From: CAXXOK01 sp963678055
GTDB lineage: Bacteria > Bacillota > Clostridia > Christensenellales > Aristaeellaceae
Length of the DNA: 64,000 nt
Assembly (NCBI GenBank): GCA_963678055.1
Contig: OY782679.1
Span: 1,984,001 to 2,048,000 of the forward strand
Reading direction: 5' to 3'
This document shows positions 9,095-18,127 of the stretch, one piece after another. The notes under the pieces were generated by a model. That model saw nothing but the letters and a program-made list of their open reading frames with translations. It did no database searches and was not told where the DNA came from. Position 1 is the stretch's first letter; every line of letters starts with the position of its first letter. The translations under genes and the position numbers were made by a program.

Positions 9095-9112
9095 ACTGTC
9101 CCCTCCGCTCCT

Positions 9113-10141
9113 TTATGTTCCGGACGCCGGCATGGTAATGATGATACTCCCGGCCGTATCGTCCACGGTAACGTTGATACCGGTAATGCGCACCATATCC
9201 TCCATCGGCAGGTAGAATATTCCGTCCATGAGCAGTGCGCTGCGGTTTTGAAGCGGCTGGGGCTGCGCGTTCTTTTCAAATACAAGGTCGCTTAAGCTGC
9301 CGTCATCACTGACCGTATAGGAAACCTGGTAAAAGTCCGTAAACACGTTGAAAGCCAGTTCTTCCCCCGTATCGGTGTTGTTGGTAATAATCACATTGCC
9401 AGCGTTTTGCAGGATCTCCGTCAAAGGAATGTAAAGCGCTTCCTCCTGCTCCACCGGATGCAAAACGGTATCCGTATCCCCAACGGTCAGCGTCTGGGTA
9501 AAACCGTCGAACACAAAGCTATATTCCGTCAGCAGTACAGGCGCATTGGGATCGGGTGTCGCTGTCGGTGTGGCTGTAGGCGAAGGCGACTGCGTTACCT
9601 CGGCTGTGGGTTCTTCGGTCGCCGGTGCCGGCGTTGGTTGCTCGGTTTCCGCCACTGCGGGCGCGGGCGTTGCAGGCGGCGGTGTCAAGGTCGCATCGGG
9701 GATAAACGCCGGGGTCGCGGTGATCGCGGGTTTTACACTTTCATACTCAAACAAAATGGTTTGCGTATATTTACCGGCAATACCATCAACCGTTAACCCG
9801 TTACGCTTCTGGAACGCCTTTACGGCGAGGCTTGTTTGATTTCCGTACGCGCTATCCACATCGCCAACATCATAGCCCAAATCAAGCAGCTTCTGCTGCA
9901 CCTTGCCCACTACTTCGCCCCGGTCGCCCATAACCAGTGTGCCATAGGCCGGATTGGCGGTGATGGCTGGCGTGGGTGCAGGGGTTGCAGCGGGTGCATT
10001 CACTGTAGCCGATGCGTATATACCTGTTGGCGAGGGTGCCGGTGACGGCGTAATATTGGCCGTTGCCGGGTCAGGTGCAACCTGCACAGCGGAAACATAA
10101 AGCATCGACATATACAAAAGTAAAGTTTTCAATAAATCCAT
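9113..10141 (-). CDS. Secreted peptidoglycan-binding protein with copper-amine-oxidase-N-like domain
   Basis: This 342-residue protein begins with a hydrophobic, signal-like segment (MDLLKTLLLYMSMLYVSAVQ). A Pro/Thr/Ala-rich linker of about 45 residues follows, then a PG_binding_1 domain (MGDRGEVVGKVQQKLLDLG ... AVKAFQKRNGLTVDGIAGK). A second Thr/Pro/Ala linker leads to a C-terminal region (residues ~220-342). That region contains FYLPMEDMVRITGI and looks like the Cu_amine_oxidN1 domain common in clostridial surface proteins. The likely role is a wall-associated structural or sensing protein; no catalytic domain is visible. ATG 10141 is preferred over the GTG at 10150, which abuts the ribosome site. 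Confidence 0.8.
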   Translation of the reverse strand: MDLLKTLLLYMSMLYVSAVQVAPDPATANITPSPAPSPTGIYASATVNAPAATPAPTPAITANPAYGTLVMGDRGEVVGKVQQKLLDLGYDVGDVDSAYGNQTSLAVKAFQKRNGLTVDGIAGKYTQTILFEYESVKPAITATPAFIPDATLTPPPATPAPAVAETEQPTPAPATEEPTAEVTQSPSPTATPTATPDPNAPVLLTEYSFVFDGFTQTLTVGDTDTVLHPVEQEEALYIPLTEILQNAGNVIITNNTDTGEELAFNVFTDFYQVSYTVSDDGSLSDLVFEKNAQPQPLQNRSALLMDGIFYLPMEDMVRITGINVTVDDTAGSIIITMPASGT

Positions 10142-10180
10142 CGACGCCACTTCCCTTCACACATCAGGTATACCTCTTTG

Positions 10181-10210
10181 ATTATAGCATGTTCTACCAC
10201 AACTTCGCAA
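10181..10210 (-). promoter_or_regulatory. Promoter for the peptidoglycan-binding gene (and possibly ilvE onward)
   Basis: On the minus strand TTGCGA (10205-10210) and a perfect TATAAT (10181-10186) are separated by 18 bp. The -10 lies about 40 bp upstream of the ATG at 10141. Confidence 0.55.
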
Positions 10211-10233
10211 TGAAACACGGGGCCGGAACTGCG

Positions 10234-11529
10234 TTAATATCCGGCATTTTTATCCAGTTTTCGGTGGGTGCGGGCCTGTTTGAGCGATGCATCGGTTATC
10301 ACCAGTCCCAACGCGCCACGGTCAAGCTGGTTGATGGGGTCCAGCCACTTTCGAATCTGCGCAGGTGTCCAACGCTTGGCGCGGATCACCGGCAGGCAGC
10401 CGTGCAATACTCCGCCGATGGCCAGCCCGTCGGAAAACAGGTCGGCTTCCGGCATATCAAAAAGCACGAAATCAAACTTCACATACAGTTTTTCAAGCAA
10501 TGCGGCAAACGAAGCCGATGCCATCAGCTGCGCCGCCATACTCTGGGTATGGTTCTGGTCGACAAAATACAAATTGCGGGTGCGGGTCTGCACCATCACC
10601 TGTTCGATAGGGATGTTGGAAGCCAGACAATGGATTACATCTCTGTCGCCCTTCACCTGCAGGAGTTGCCCAAGTCTTGGCGCATACCAGTTCATATCCA
10701 CCAAAAGCACGCGGCTGCCCTGGCGGCATAGTTCCTGAGCAAGCATCACCAGAACCTCGCTTCTATATTCCTCGTCCGTGCGCGACACAGCGGCAACGCT
10801 TCTGAGCTTGTCCTGTTTCAGGCGCATACGTAGCTTAAGCGTAATCAGCCGCAGTTGCTCATGCGTGTGGTACCCGGCAAAATCGTACAGCGGTGGGCAG
10901 TCCTCGGGATCGAAACGCCAATAGGCGGACAGAATGTCCTTGAGATCGGGGATCTCGGCCAGCACGGGCTGCGCAGCCACCTCAGCAATATCGCCGGAGC
11001 GAATCAGCCGTGTACGCCTTATGCAGTGCAGCAACAGGAGGATGGAAAGCAGAATAAATGAACCCAGCAGTACCGCCGCAATGTAGCGTTCCCGGTAAAA
11101 GCGTATCGGGCTTTCCGGCACTCCGGCGCGCACCACGGCCTTTAAAGCCGGCTGGTTCATGGAGTCGTTCATTACCGTAATCAGCGTGTCCGCAAGGGCG
11201 TTCGCGCCTTCGGCGGCCGCCAAATCATCCTCCGCCGAAACCTGCACAAGCAGCAGACTGGTGTTGCGGTAGCGGGTGACACGGCTTTGCATGGTATCGT
11301 CCCACGGGGTGTCTTCCTTTAGCGCGTCATACTGCGCCCAGCGCATACTTTCATCCGCCAGGGCGGTCAGCTCGTCGCTGCCGGTACGCAGCATAAGCAC
11401 TTCCGCAACGGCTTCATACCGTAAAGGCATGTATACATACGCATACACGCCCATTCCTGCCGCCAGAACGACTGATGCCAGCAGCACCCAGACCAAGCGC
11501 CGTTTCCATAGATACAATGCGGCTTTCAT
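10234..11529 (-). CDS. Wzz-like chain-length protein fused to a degenerate BY-kinase-like domain
   Basis: The protein has 431 residues. There is one membrane helix at ~8-30 (WVLLASVVLAAGMGVYAYV), an extracellular Wzz-type region, and a second helix at ~150-170. A cytoplasmic domain laid out like a bacterial tyrosine kinase follows. LCRQGSRVLLVDMNWYAPRL corresponds to Walker A-prime, and KFDFVLFDMPEA to Walker B. The P-loop itself is missing: the place of GEGKST reads SRTDEEYRSEV. There is also no C-terminal Tyr cluster. The likely role is in capsule or exopolysaccharide length control, without kinase activity. The start at 11529 is chosen for its AGG site and the helix that follows; TTG at 11562 is possible. 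Confidence 0.75.
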   Translation of the reverse strand: MKAALYLWKRRLVWVLLASVVLAAGMGVYAYVYMPLRYEAVAEVLMLRTGSDELTALADESMRWAQYDALKEDTPWDDTMQSRVTRYRNTSLLLVQVSAEDDLAAAEGANALADTLITVMNDSMNQPALKAVVRAGVPESPIRFYRERYIAAVLLGSFILLSILLLLHCIRRTRLIRSGDIAEVAAQPVLAEIPDLKDILSAYWRFDPEDCPPLYDFAGYHTHEQLRLITLKLRMRLKQDKLRSVAAVSRTDEEYRSEVLVMLAQELCRQGSRVLLVDMNWYAPRLGQLLQVKGDRDVIHCLASNIPIEQVMVQTRTRNLYFVDQNHTQSMAAQLMASASFAALLEKLYVKFDFVLFDMPEADLFSDGLAIGGVLHGCLPVIRAKRWTPAQIRKWLDPINQLDRGALGLVITDASLKQARTHRKLDKNAGY

Positions 11530-11622
11530 GCAAACCTGGCCCCCTATCCGCGCTTTTTTCAAAGAATATCATATCCATTGTGGGTTGGCAAGCTGTGACA
11601 GCCCTTAAATATGATATAAATG

Positions 11623-11651
11623 TTGCGAATATTTAATATTTGTAGTATTAT
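11623..11651 (+). promoter_or_regulatory. Candidate promoter for the SH3b/FN3 gene
   Basis: TTGCGA (11623-11628) and TATTAT (11646-11651) are 17 bp apart in an AT-rich divergent intergenic region. They lie about 130 bp upstream of the ATG. The surrounding AT-richness makes chance matches likely. Confidence 0.35.
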
Positions 11652-11780
11652 TGTAACCGAAATAGAACAAATAACCAGAAAAACGTTTCAAACCACATCT
11701 ATCCGTCTATTTTTGGAATAAACGGGACCGGACAATCGTTATATACTTTGCAACAAAAAACGTTACGGAGGCATCCGATT

Positions 11781-14543
11781 ATGAAACGAATTGTTATCCT
11801 GGGCTTGGCCGTGTTGTTGATCGTAACACTGCTGCCGGTGTTTCAGGCCGCGGCAGCGGAGTACGGCACCGTAGTTGGCGGGCGACTTCGTCTGCGCGCT
11901 GCCCCGTCTTACGATGCGACCATTATTAAGTACTATAATACCGGTACAGTGGTCGAAATTCTGGGCACCAGCGGGGATTGGTACAGCGTGAAAGCGCCGG
12001 ACAATCAAGCGGGATATATGCATTCGGACTATATCACCCTGGGCGGAACGCCCGGCACTTTAACCAAGTATGTGTACAGTTCCAACGGGTACGGCGTGCG
12101 CCTGCGCACCGGTCCCAGTAAAGGCTATCGCATACTGGCCGTATACCCCGTCGGAACTCAAGTCAGCGTCTTGCAGACCGGCACCATCTGGAGTCGCATT
12201 CAGATCGGCGAAACCGTCGGGTTTATGATGAGCGAGTTTTTAACCTCCAGCGATCCCGGAACAACGCCAGCACCCTCCGGCGACGATCTTGCGACAGTTT
12301 GGAGTTCCAATGGCTACGGCGTGCGGCTTCGCTCCGGCCCCAGCACCAGTTATTCCATCATCGGTCTATACTCCGTAGGCACCCGAGTGGATGTACTGGA
12401 GCGCGGCAGCGACTGGGATCGTATCAAGGTCGGCAGCCGTATCGGCTATATGATGAACGAGTTTCTGATTTATGATGATGCGGACCAGACCGAAGCGACC
12501 GGCATCACCGTAACCGCCGATTACCCCACCGGTATGCAGGACGAATATGTGGATTTGGATGTGACCGTCACCGGTACGGATCTGTCCTCCCCCGCCTATA
12601 CACTTTCTATCACCGACAACGCCAGTATGGCGGAAATCGTCAGCGGGCAGCTGCACATCTATTCAACGGCAACCGTAGGTGCCGTCATTGAAGTGAATGC
12701 CACCACCACCGACGACGACGAAAACGGCGATCAACTCACCGATACCTGTACCGTTACTGTAACGGCAGCAGAACCCCGCGTGATCGCGTTCTCCTTTGAT
12801 GATAGCGAGACGACCGTGTCCATCGCCGGGGGCGATGTGGAACGCCGCATCGGCTACTCCATCAGTGGCTATAACCTGACGGCTCCTCGCCTGTCCCTTG
12901 CGGTATCGGCGGAAGCTGGCGGCAATGTTGTTGCCACGGTTGACGAAGCTGCCGAAGAGATTGTTCTTAACATCAGTTCAGCCATTGCTGATGGTGTTGT
13001 GTTCACCGTAACCGGCACCACCGCCGCCGACGATGCGGGCGGCAACCCCAAAACCGACACCCTGACCGTGACCATTACCAGTGATGCGCTGACCCTGACC
13101 TCCATCGAACTGATTCCGGAGGATACCACCCTCCGTTTTGACGAAACCACCAACATTAACGCCAAACTGCATTATTCAAACGGTTCCTATACGACAGCCG
13201 TTTTCACCACGGAATACACGCTGGCGGTCTCGTCCGGCTCGACCTATGCGGCGCTTAGCGGCAAGGTGCTGATCCCCGACGATGCTGCGCTGGTGGGCGT
13301 TGAAGACCAAACGATTGAAATCACCGGTACATCGGTAGACGATCCTAGCTTGACCGACACCTGCGAGGTACTGCTCTATGGCCGCAACGAGCCGGACGCA
13401 CCGGTGCTGACCGATGCCGATCCTGCGCACGAAACCGTCAGCCTGACCTGGACCGCACCTACCAGTGACGGCGGGGATGATTTGACGGCGTACAAGGCCT
13501 ACTACAGCCTGACCGAGGGCGGCGCGAAAAACGCGCTGAGCACAACCATCAACCCCGGCGACACCAGCTATGATGCCACCGGGCTGATTGACGGCACTGC
13601 CTATTACTTCTGGCTGGTGGCCACCAACGATCAGGGTGACAGCGCGTACTCCAATTATCTGGTCGCTACCCCCAACCCCGGCCCGCCCAGCGCCGTACAG
13701 GGACTGGCGGTTGCCAGCCGCGGCGACGGATTTGTGGAGCTTTCCTGGTCCGCCCCGGCCGATACCGGTGGCACAGGCGTTGCCATCGACCACTACCGCG
13801 TGTATGTGGATAGTGTGGAGTACGATGTGGCCGGCCGCTCCAGCACGACCACCAAGATGATTACAGGGCTGACAAACGCGCAGACCTATGAGTTCATGGT
13901 CATCGCCGTCAACTCCGCAGAGGTCGGCGATCCTGCAACCATTTCCTCTAACCCTGTCGGCACACCGGGAGCGCCGACCATTACCCAAAACGTGGAAGGG
14001 TTTGAAACGATCTATATCTCCTGGCTGCCGGACGCTGATACGGGCGGCAATGCCATTGCGGACTACGACCTGTATATCAAAGTAGCCACCGATCCCGATC
14101 CGGGCAGCCCCACGGTTTCCGCGCTGGCAGATACGGAGTATACCTTCTCCGGCCTTGCCAATGTAGAGTACGAGATTTGGATTACGGCCAATAACGGCTA
14201 CTACGACAGCGCTGAAAGTGCGCGGGAGACCAACACCCCGTATATTGCGCCCAGCGCACCGCAGAACTTGGCAGTGGATAACTCTGTTGCCAACACAGCA
14301 ACGGTTACCTGGGAAGCGCCGGCTACGACCGGTGGGCAGGCCATTACCCACTACATGCTTGAGTACAGTCCTACCGGCGGCAGTCCCGATTCCCCCATTG
14401 AAGTCACGGCTGCTACCCTGTCCCAGCTGATTGAAAGCCTGTCCGCAGGGAATTATACCTTCTCCGTCAAAGCCAGCAACGATGGCGGCTCACACTACGG
14501 CACAGCTTTCTCCAGCGGCACGATTGCCATTTCGGATCCGTAA
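11781..14543 (+). CDS. Large secreted SH3b / fibronectin type III surface protein
   Basis: This 920-residue protein has a clear signal peptide (MKRIVILGLAVLLIVTLLPV ... AAAA). Three bacterial SH3 domains follow at ~27-90, 95-160 and 170-235. Each carries the RLRxGPSxxYxII and W..I...G.VGYM.xEF-type repeats that bind peptidoglycan. A beta-rich Ig-like region (~240-530) precedes four fibronectin type III repeats beginning near residues 536, 632, 728 and 822. No enzymatic domain or sortase motif is visible, so it is probably anchored through the SH3b domains and serves adhesion or glycan contact. The start has ACGGAGG 9 bases upstream. It is transcribed divergently from the Wzz-like gene. Confidence 0.9.
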   Translation: MKRIVILGLAVLLIVTLLPVFQAAAAEYGTVVGGRLRLRAAPSYDATIIKYYNTGTVVEILGTSGDWYSVKAPDNQAGYMHSDYITLGGTPGTLTKYVYSSNGYGVRLRTGPSKGYRILAVYPVGTQVSVLQTGTIWSRIQIGETVGFMMSEFLTSSDPGTTPAPSGDDLATVWSSNGYGVRLRSGPSTSYSIIGLYSVGTRVDVLERGSDWDRIKVGSRIGYMMNEFLIYDDADQTEATGITVTADYPTGMQDEYVDLDVTVTGTDLSSPAYTLSITDNASMAEIVSGQLHIYSTATVGAVIEVNATTTDDDENGDQLTDTCTVTVTAAEPRVIAFSFDDSETTVSIAGGDVERRIGYSISGYNLTAPRLSLAVSAEAGGNVVATVDEAAEEIVLNISSAIADGVVFTVTGTTAADDAGGNPKTDTLTVTITSDALTLTSIELIPEDTTLRFDETTNINAKLHYSNGSYTTAVFTTEYTLAVSSGSTYAALSGKVLIPDDAALVGVEDQTIEITGTSVDDPSLTDTCEVLLYGRNEPDAPVLTDADPAHETVSLTWTAPTSDGGDDLTAYKAYYSLTEGGAKNALSTTINPGDTSYDATGLIDGTAYYFWLVATNDQGDSAYSNYLVATPNPGPPSAVQGLAVASRGDGFVELSWSAPADTGGTGVAIDHYRVYVDSVEYDVAGRSSTTTKMITGLTNAQTYEFMVIAVNSAEVGDPATISSNPVGTPGAPTITQNVEGFETIYISWLPDADTGGNAIADYDLYIKVATDPDPGSPTVSALADTEYTFSGLANVEYEIWITANNGYYDSAESARETNTPYIAPSAPQNLAVDNSVANTATVTWEAPATTGGQAITHYMLEYSPTGGSPDSPIEVTAATLSQLIESLSAGNYTFSVKASNDGGSHYGTAFSSGTIAISDP

Positions 14544-14557
14544 TCAACCCACACTAT

Positions 14558-14586
14558 AAAACCTCCGGGAAACCGGAGGTTTTTTG
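14558..14586 (+). terminator. Rho-independent terminator after the SH3b/FN3 gene
   Basis: A CCTCCGG / CCGGAGG stem with a GAAA loop, flanked by AA/TT, is followed by a run of six T. It starts 15 bp after the stop codon. Confidence 0.93.
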
Positions 14587-14621
14587 TTTGCAGAAACCTA
14601 TGTGTGGGTATGCATTAACCA

Positions 14622-14650
14622 TTGACGCACACTGCTTTCTATGCTATTCT
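14622..14650 (+). promoter_or_regulatory. uvrB promoter
   Basis: TTGACG (14622-14627) and TATTCT (14645-14650) have the ideal 17-bp spacer. They lie just upstream of a LexA-type box and 42 bp before the GTG start of uvrB. Confidence 0.75.
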
Positions 14651-14655
14651 GATAG

Positions 14656-14669
14656 CGAACACACATTCC
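14656..14669 (+). promoter_or_regulatory. LexA/DinR (SOS) operator of uvrB
   Basis: CGAACACACATTCC matches the Gram-positive LexA box CGAACRNRYGTTYC at 13 of 14 positions (A for G at position 10). It begins 6 bp after the -10 hexamer, covering the expected transcription start, which is a typical place for repression. uvrB is a standard SOS gene. Confidence 0.75.
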
Positions 14670-14691
14670 CCCCATTGATAAGGAGTTCACT

Positions 14692-16701
14692 GTGAACAAG
14701 TTTGTACTGCAAGCGCCCTATCAGGCCAGCGGTGATCAGCCTACGGCCATCGCCAGCCTGGCAGAGGGTATTGAAAACGGATTAAAAGATCAGGTACTGC
14801 TGGGAGTAACCGGCAGCGGTAAGACGTTTACCATGGCGTCGGTCATCGAGCGTGTGCAAAAGCCCACGCTGGTCATCGCGCACAATAAAACACTTGCCGC
14901 CCAGCTTTGCTCGGAGTTTCGCGCTTTCTTTCCCGACAGTGCCGTGGAATACTTCGTCAGCTATTATGATTATTATCAGCCGGAGGCCTATATCCCCTCC
15001 ACCGATACCTATATCGACAAGGATGCCTCCATCAACGAAGAAATCGACCGCCTGCGCCACTCGGCCACGGCCGCTGTGCGTGAACGTAACGATGTGATTA
15101 TCGTCGCCAGCGTATCGGCCATATACTCTATGGGCGATCCCAGCGAATACTCCAGCATGACCGTCAGCCTGCGGCCGGGCATACAAATCAGCCGCGACAA
15201 GGTGATTGAACGCTTAATTGATATCCAATACGTGCGCAACGATATCGACTTTACACGCGGCAGCTTCCGCGTGCGCGGCGATGTACTGGAGATTATCCCC
15301 TCCAACGAGCGCGAACATGCCATACGCGTGGAGTTCTTCGGTGACGAAATCGAGCGAATTCGCGAGGTGGAAGTCGTCTCCGGCAATGTAATTGCCACCC
15401 TGGAGCATGCGATGGTCTACCCCGCCACGCACTACGCCATGGAACGCGACACCATGAACGAGCACCTGGAGGAGATTGAGCGGGATATGGAACTGCGTGT
15501 GCAGGAACTGACCGACGAAGGTCAGCCGCTGTACGCCATGCGCCTGCGCCAGCGCACCCAATATGATATTGAAATGATACGCCAGATTGGCAGTTGTTCA
15601 GGCATTGAAAACTACAGCCGCTATTTTGACGGCCGCAAGCCCGGCGATGCGCCATTCTGCCTGCTGGACTATTTCCCTGACGATTATCTGATGATTATCG
15701 ACGAAAGCCATGTGACCGTGCCCCAGATTCGCGCGATGTACAATGGCGACCGGGCCAGAAAAAAGTCGCTGGTCGACTACGGCTTCCGCCTGCCGTCAGC
15801 TTTTGATAACCGCCCCTTGTTGTTTGAGGAATTCAGGAAGCGGCAAAACCAGACCCTGTATGTTAGTGCAACACCGGCAAGCTACGAACAAACCCTCGCC
15901 CAGAACATCGTAGAGCAGATCATCCGCCCCACAGGGCTATTAGACCCGCTGGTGGTGCTGCGCAAAGCCACCGGCCAGGTGGACGATCTGATTGGCGAGA
16001 TTCACACCACCGTGGACCGGGGCGAGCGCGTGCTGGTGACGACGCTAACCAAGCGCATGGCCGAAAGCCTGACGGAGTATTTGCGGGGTCTGAACATCCG
16101 CGTGCGCTACCTGCATTCCGACATCCAGACCATGGAACGCTCCGTACTAATCCGTGATCTGCGCCTTGGCGAGTTTGACGTACTGGTCGGCATCAACCTG
16201 CTGCGTGAGGGGCTGGATATGCCGGAGGTCAGTCTGGTTGCCATTTTGGATGCCGACAAGGAAGGCTTCTTACGGTCGGAAACATCGCTGGTGCAAACCA
16301 TCGGGCGCGCGGCCCGCAACCTGAACGGGCGGGTGATTCTCTATGGCGATCAGCTGACCGACAGCATGATGAAAGCCATCAACGAAACCAACCGCCGCCG
16401 CGCCTTGCAGGAGGCGTACAACAAGCTTCACGGCATCACGCCGCAAAGCGTGCAATCCACCGTGCAGGCGCTGTTGCGCATTACCAATGCATTTGCCGCC
16501 AATCCGGAAAGCAACATCAGCGAGGAAGAGCGTGAAGAGCTGCTCAAGACCATTGAAGATCAGATGCTCTCGGCTGCCAAAGATCTGGACTTTGAAAAGG
16601 CCGCTAAACTGCGCGATGAGTTGTTTAACTTGCAGGGTCAGAAAAAAGAAGTGCAGAAACCGCAAATGCGCCGCCGCAAACCAAAGCGTGTCCTGCGCTG
16701 A
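14692..16701 (+). CDS. uvrB: Excinuclease ABC subunit B
   Basis: This 669-residue nucleotide-excision-repair helicase loads damaged DNA for UvrC incision with UvrA. Walker A GVTGSGKT lies at residues ~38-45. The beta-hairpin region YYDYYQPEAYIPSTDTYIDK is intact. The helicase motifs include IDESHVT and the QTIGRAARN motif VI. The C-terminal UVR domain (EEREELLKTIEDQMLSAAKD ... KAAKLRDEL) contacts UvrC. It starts with GTG at 14692 behind AAGGAG with 6-base spacing. Length is normal. The gene is monocistronic between two terminators and carries its own promoter and SOS box. Confidence 0.98.
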   Translation: MNKFVLQAPYQASGDQPTAIASLAEGIENGLKDQVLLGVTGSGKTFTMASVIERVQKPTLVIAHNKTLAAQLCSEFRAFFPDSAVEYFVSYYDYYQPEAYIPSTDTYIDKDASINEEIDRLRHSATAAVRERNDVIIVASVSAIYSMGDPSEYSSMTVSLRPGIQISRDKVIERLIDIQYVRNDIDFTRGSFRVRGDVLEIIPSNEREHAIRVEFFGDEIERIREVEVVSGNVIATLEHAMVYPATHYAMERDTMNEHLEEIERDMELRVQELTDEGQPLYAMRLRQRTQYDIEMIRQIGSCSGIENYSRYFDGRKPGDAPFCLLDYFPDDYLMIIDESHVTVPQIRAMYNGDRARKKSLVDYGFRLPSAFDNRPLLFEEFRKRQNQTLYVSATPASYEQTLAQNIVEQIIRPTGLLDPLVVLRKATGQVDDLIGEIHTTVDRGERVLVTTLTKRMAESLTEYLRGLNIRVRYLHSDIQTMERSVLIRDLRLGEFDVLVGINLLREGLDMPEVSLVAILDADKEGFLRSETSLVQTIGRAARNLNGRVILYGDQLTDSMMKAINETNRRRALQEAYNKLHGITPQSVQSTVQALLRITNAFAANPESNISEEEREELLKTIEDQMLSAAKDLDFEKAAKLRDELFNLQGQKKEVQKPQMRRRKPKRVLR

Positions 16702-16743
16702 TACCAAAGTACCGCAGCAACAGCTTCAATGCCGCTCGATTTC

Positions 16744-16775
16744 AAGCCCTCCGGACAACCGGAGGGCTTCTTTCT
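16744..16775 (+). terminator. Rho-independent terminator after uvrB
   Basis: A perfect 11-bp stem AAGCCCTCCGG / CCGGAGGGCTT with an ACAA loop is followed by CTTTCT. The T tract is short. Confidence 0.8.
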
Positions 16776-16924
16776 GTCTCTATATATGGCCGACGATGCA
16801 GGCAAAGCATAGCCCAAGTTTAGCCCGTCTATTTTCCCTACCCTGCCGGTTCTTTTTATGATAAAATAAACATACATCACGATCGTTTCAACCCGACAGA
16901 TTTAAAACAAGTTGGAGATGACAT

Positions 16925-18049
16925 ATGTTTAGCATTATCAACCTTGAGTATAGCGATCTTCTTATTTTCAGTGTTTTAATCAGTCTTGTTTTATATTGGT
17001 TCCTCAAAAAGGAAACCTCTCACCGCAGTCAGTCTACCGTCTTGTTCCAGCGCTTCACGGTGTCGCTGATCATCGCGGGTACCATGGAGGTTGCATCCTG
17101 GTTGATTGCCATCCCCGGCAAACCCGCCCTGATCCCCATCCACTATGGGGTGAATGTGCTGTTTTTTAGCATCAATCTCCTACCGGCGTCGCTGGGTCTT
17201 TGTTATATGGACTATATCATCACGCTTTCAAAAGAAGGCAACGCAAAGCGCACCTACCTGTACCTGCTACCGGTATATGTTAATATCGCGCTGGTCATCG
17301 TCAACTTTTTCAGCGACGGATTCCTGTTCCGAGTCGACGCAAACAACGAATATTACCGGGGCATCGGCTCGCCTATTGGCAACGGAATCACGGTCCTGTT
17401 TGCGATTATCGTCATCGCCTGGTTTTATCGCAAGCGGCAAATGATTAACGGTCGTATCACCCAGGTCATCGTGGTGCTGATCCTGCTCCCGATCACCGGT
17501 GTTACGCTGCAGATGCTGTTCTTTGGACTGTCGCTTGGTATTCCGATGTATGTACTGGCGGCGTTCATCACGTTTATGCTAATGGAGCGGCACGAACTGC
17601 AAAAAGACCCGCTAACTACCCTGCATTCCCGCGCCCAGCTCGAAAGCAGGCTGCAATACAAACTGCGATGTCCGGACCCTTTCACCGTTATGATGATCGA
17701 TATCAATGGATTTAAGAACATTAACGATGTCTACGGCCATACGGTTGGCGATCAGGTGCTCAAGGATGTATCCAAAGTGCTGCAATCCCATGCTAATTAC
17801 GAGGATTTTGTCTGCCGCTTCGGCGGGGATGAGTTTGTTGTGATTCTGGAATCCACACTGAATATCGGGCCGTCGTACATGAAGCGCATCGAACAGACCT
17901 TGTCCAGCTATTCTAACGGCAAGCCGTACAGCACCTCGCTAAGTTTTGGCATCGTGTATGTGGACCAGACCAAGCAATATGATGTGGACGAACTGATACA
18001 AATCACAGATCAGCTCATGTACAAAGATAAAACCTGCCGCAAGCAATAA
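16925..18049 (+). CDS. Membrane diguanylate cyclase (7TM N-terminus plus GGDEF)
   Basis: This 374-residue protein has about seven membrane helices in residues 1-225, laid out like the N-terminal 7TM region of some histidine kinases. A GGDEF domain follows (~230-374) with MMIDINGFKNINDVYGHTVG and an intact catalytic CRFGGDEFVVIL. It should therefore make cyclic di-GMP from two GTP. The residues nine to six before GGDEF read NYED instead of RxxD, so product inhibition through the I-site is probably absent. The start at 16925 has GGAG 7 bases upstream. It stands alone, convergent with citrate synthase, so the sensed signal is unknown. Confidence 0.88.
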   Translation: MFSIINLEYSDLLIFSVLISLVLYWFLKKETSHRSQSTVLFQRFTVSLIIAGTMEVASWLIAIPGKPALIPIHYGVNVLFFSINLLPASLGLCYMDYIITLSKEGNAKRTYLYLLPVYVNIALVIVNFFSDGFLFRVDANNEYYRGIGSPIGNGITVLFAIIVIAWFYRKRQMINGRITQVIVVLILLPITGVTLQMLFFGLSLGIPMYVLAAFITFMLMERHELQKDPLTTLHSRAQLESRLQYKLRCPDPFTVMMIDINGFKNINDVYGHTVGDQVLKDVSKVLQSHANYEDFVCRFGGDEFVVILESTLNIGPSYMKRIEQTLSSYSNGKPYSTSLSFGIVYVDQTKQYDVDELIQITDQLMYKDKTCRKQ

Positions 18050-18057
18050 GCGCGCAT

Positions 18058-18087
18058 AAAAAAGCCACCCACAGGGGTGGCTTTTTT
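18058..18087. terminator. Bidirectional terminator between the GGDEF gene and citrate synthase
   Basis: A GCCACCC / GGGTGGC stem with an ACAG loop is flanked by an A6 run on the left and a T6 run on the right. It can stop transcripts from both convergent genes. Confidence 0.93.
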
Positions 18088-18127
18088 ATGTTATTGCGTT
18101 TTCGTCTAAGAGCAAAAATTTACGCAC

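Noticed and set aside
13176..14351. Minus-strand open frame of 391 codons opposite the SH3b/FN3 gene
   Set aside because: It is a shadow of the FN3 coding region, with Gly/Arg/Val-rich composition and no domain or ribosome site. The plus-strand gene has clear domains.
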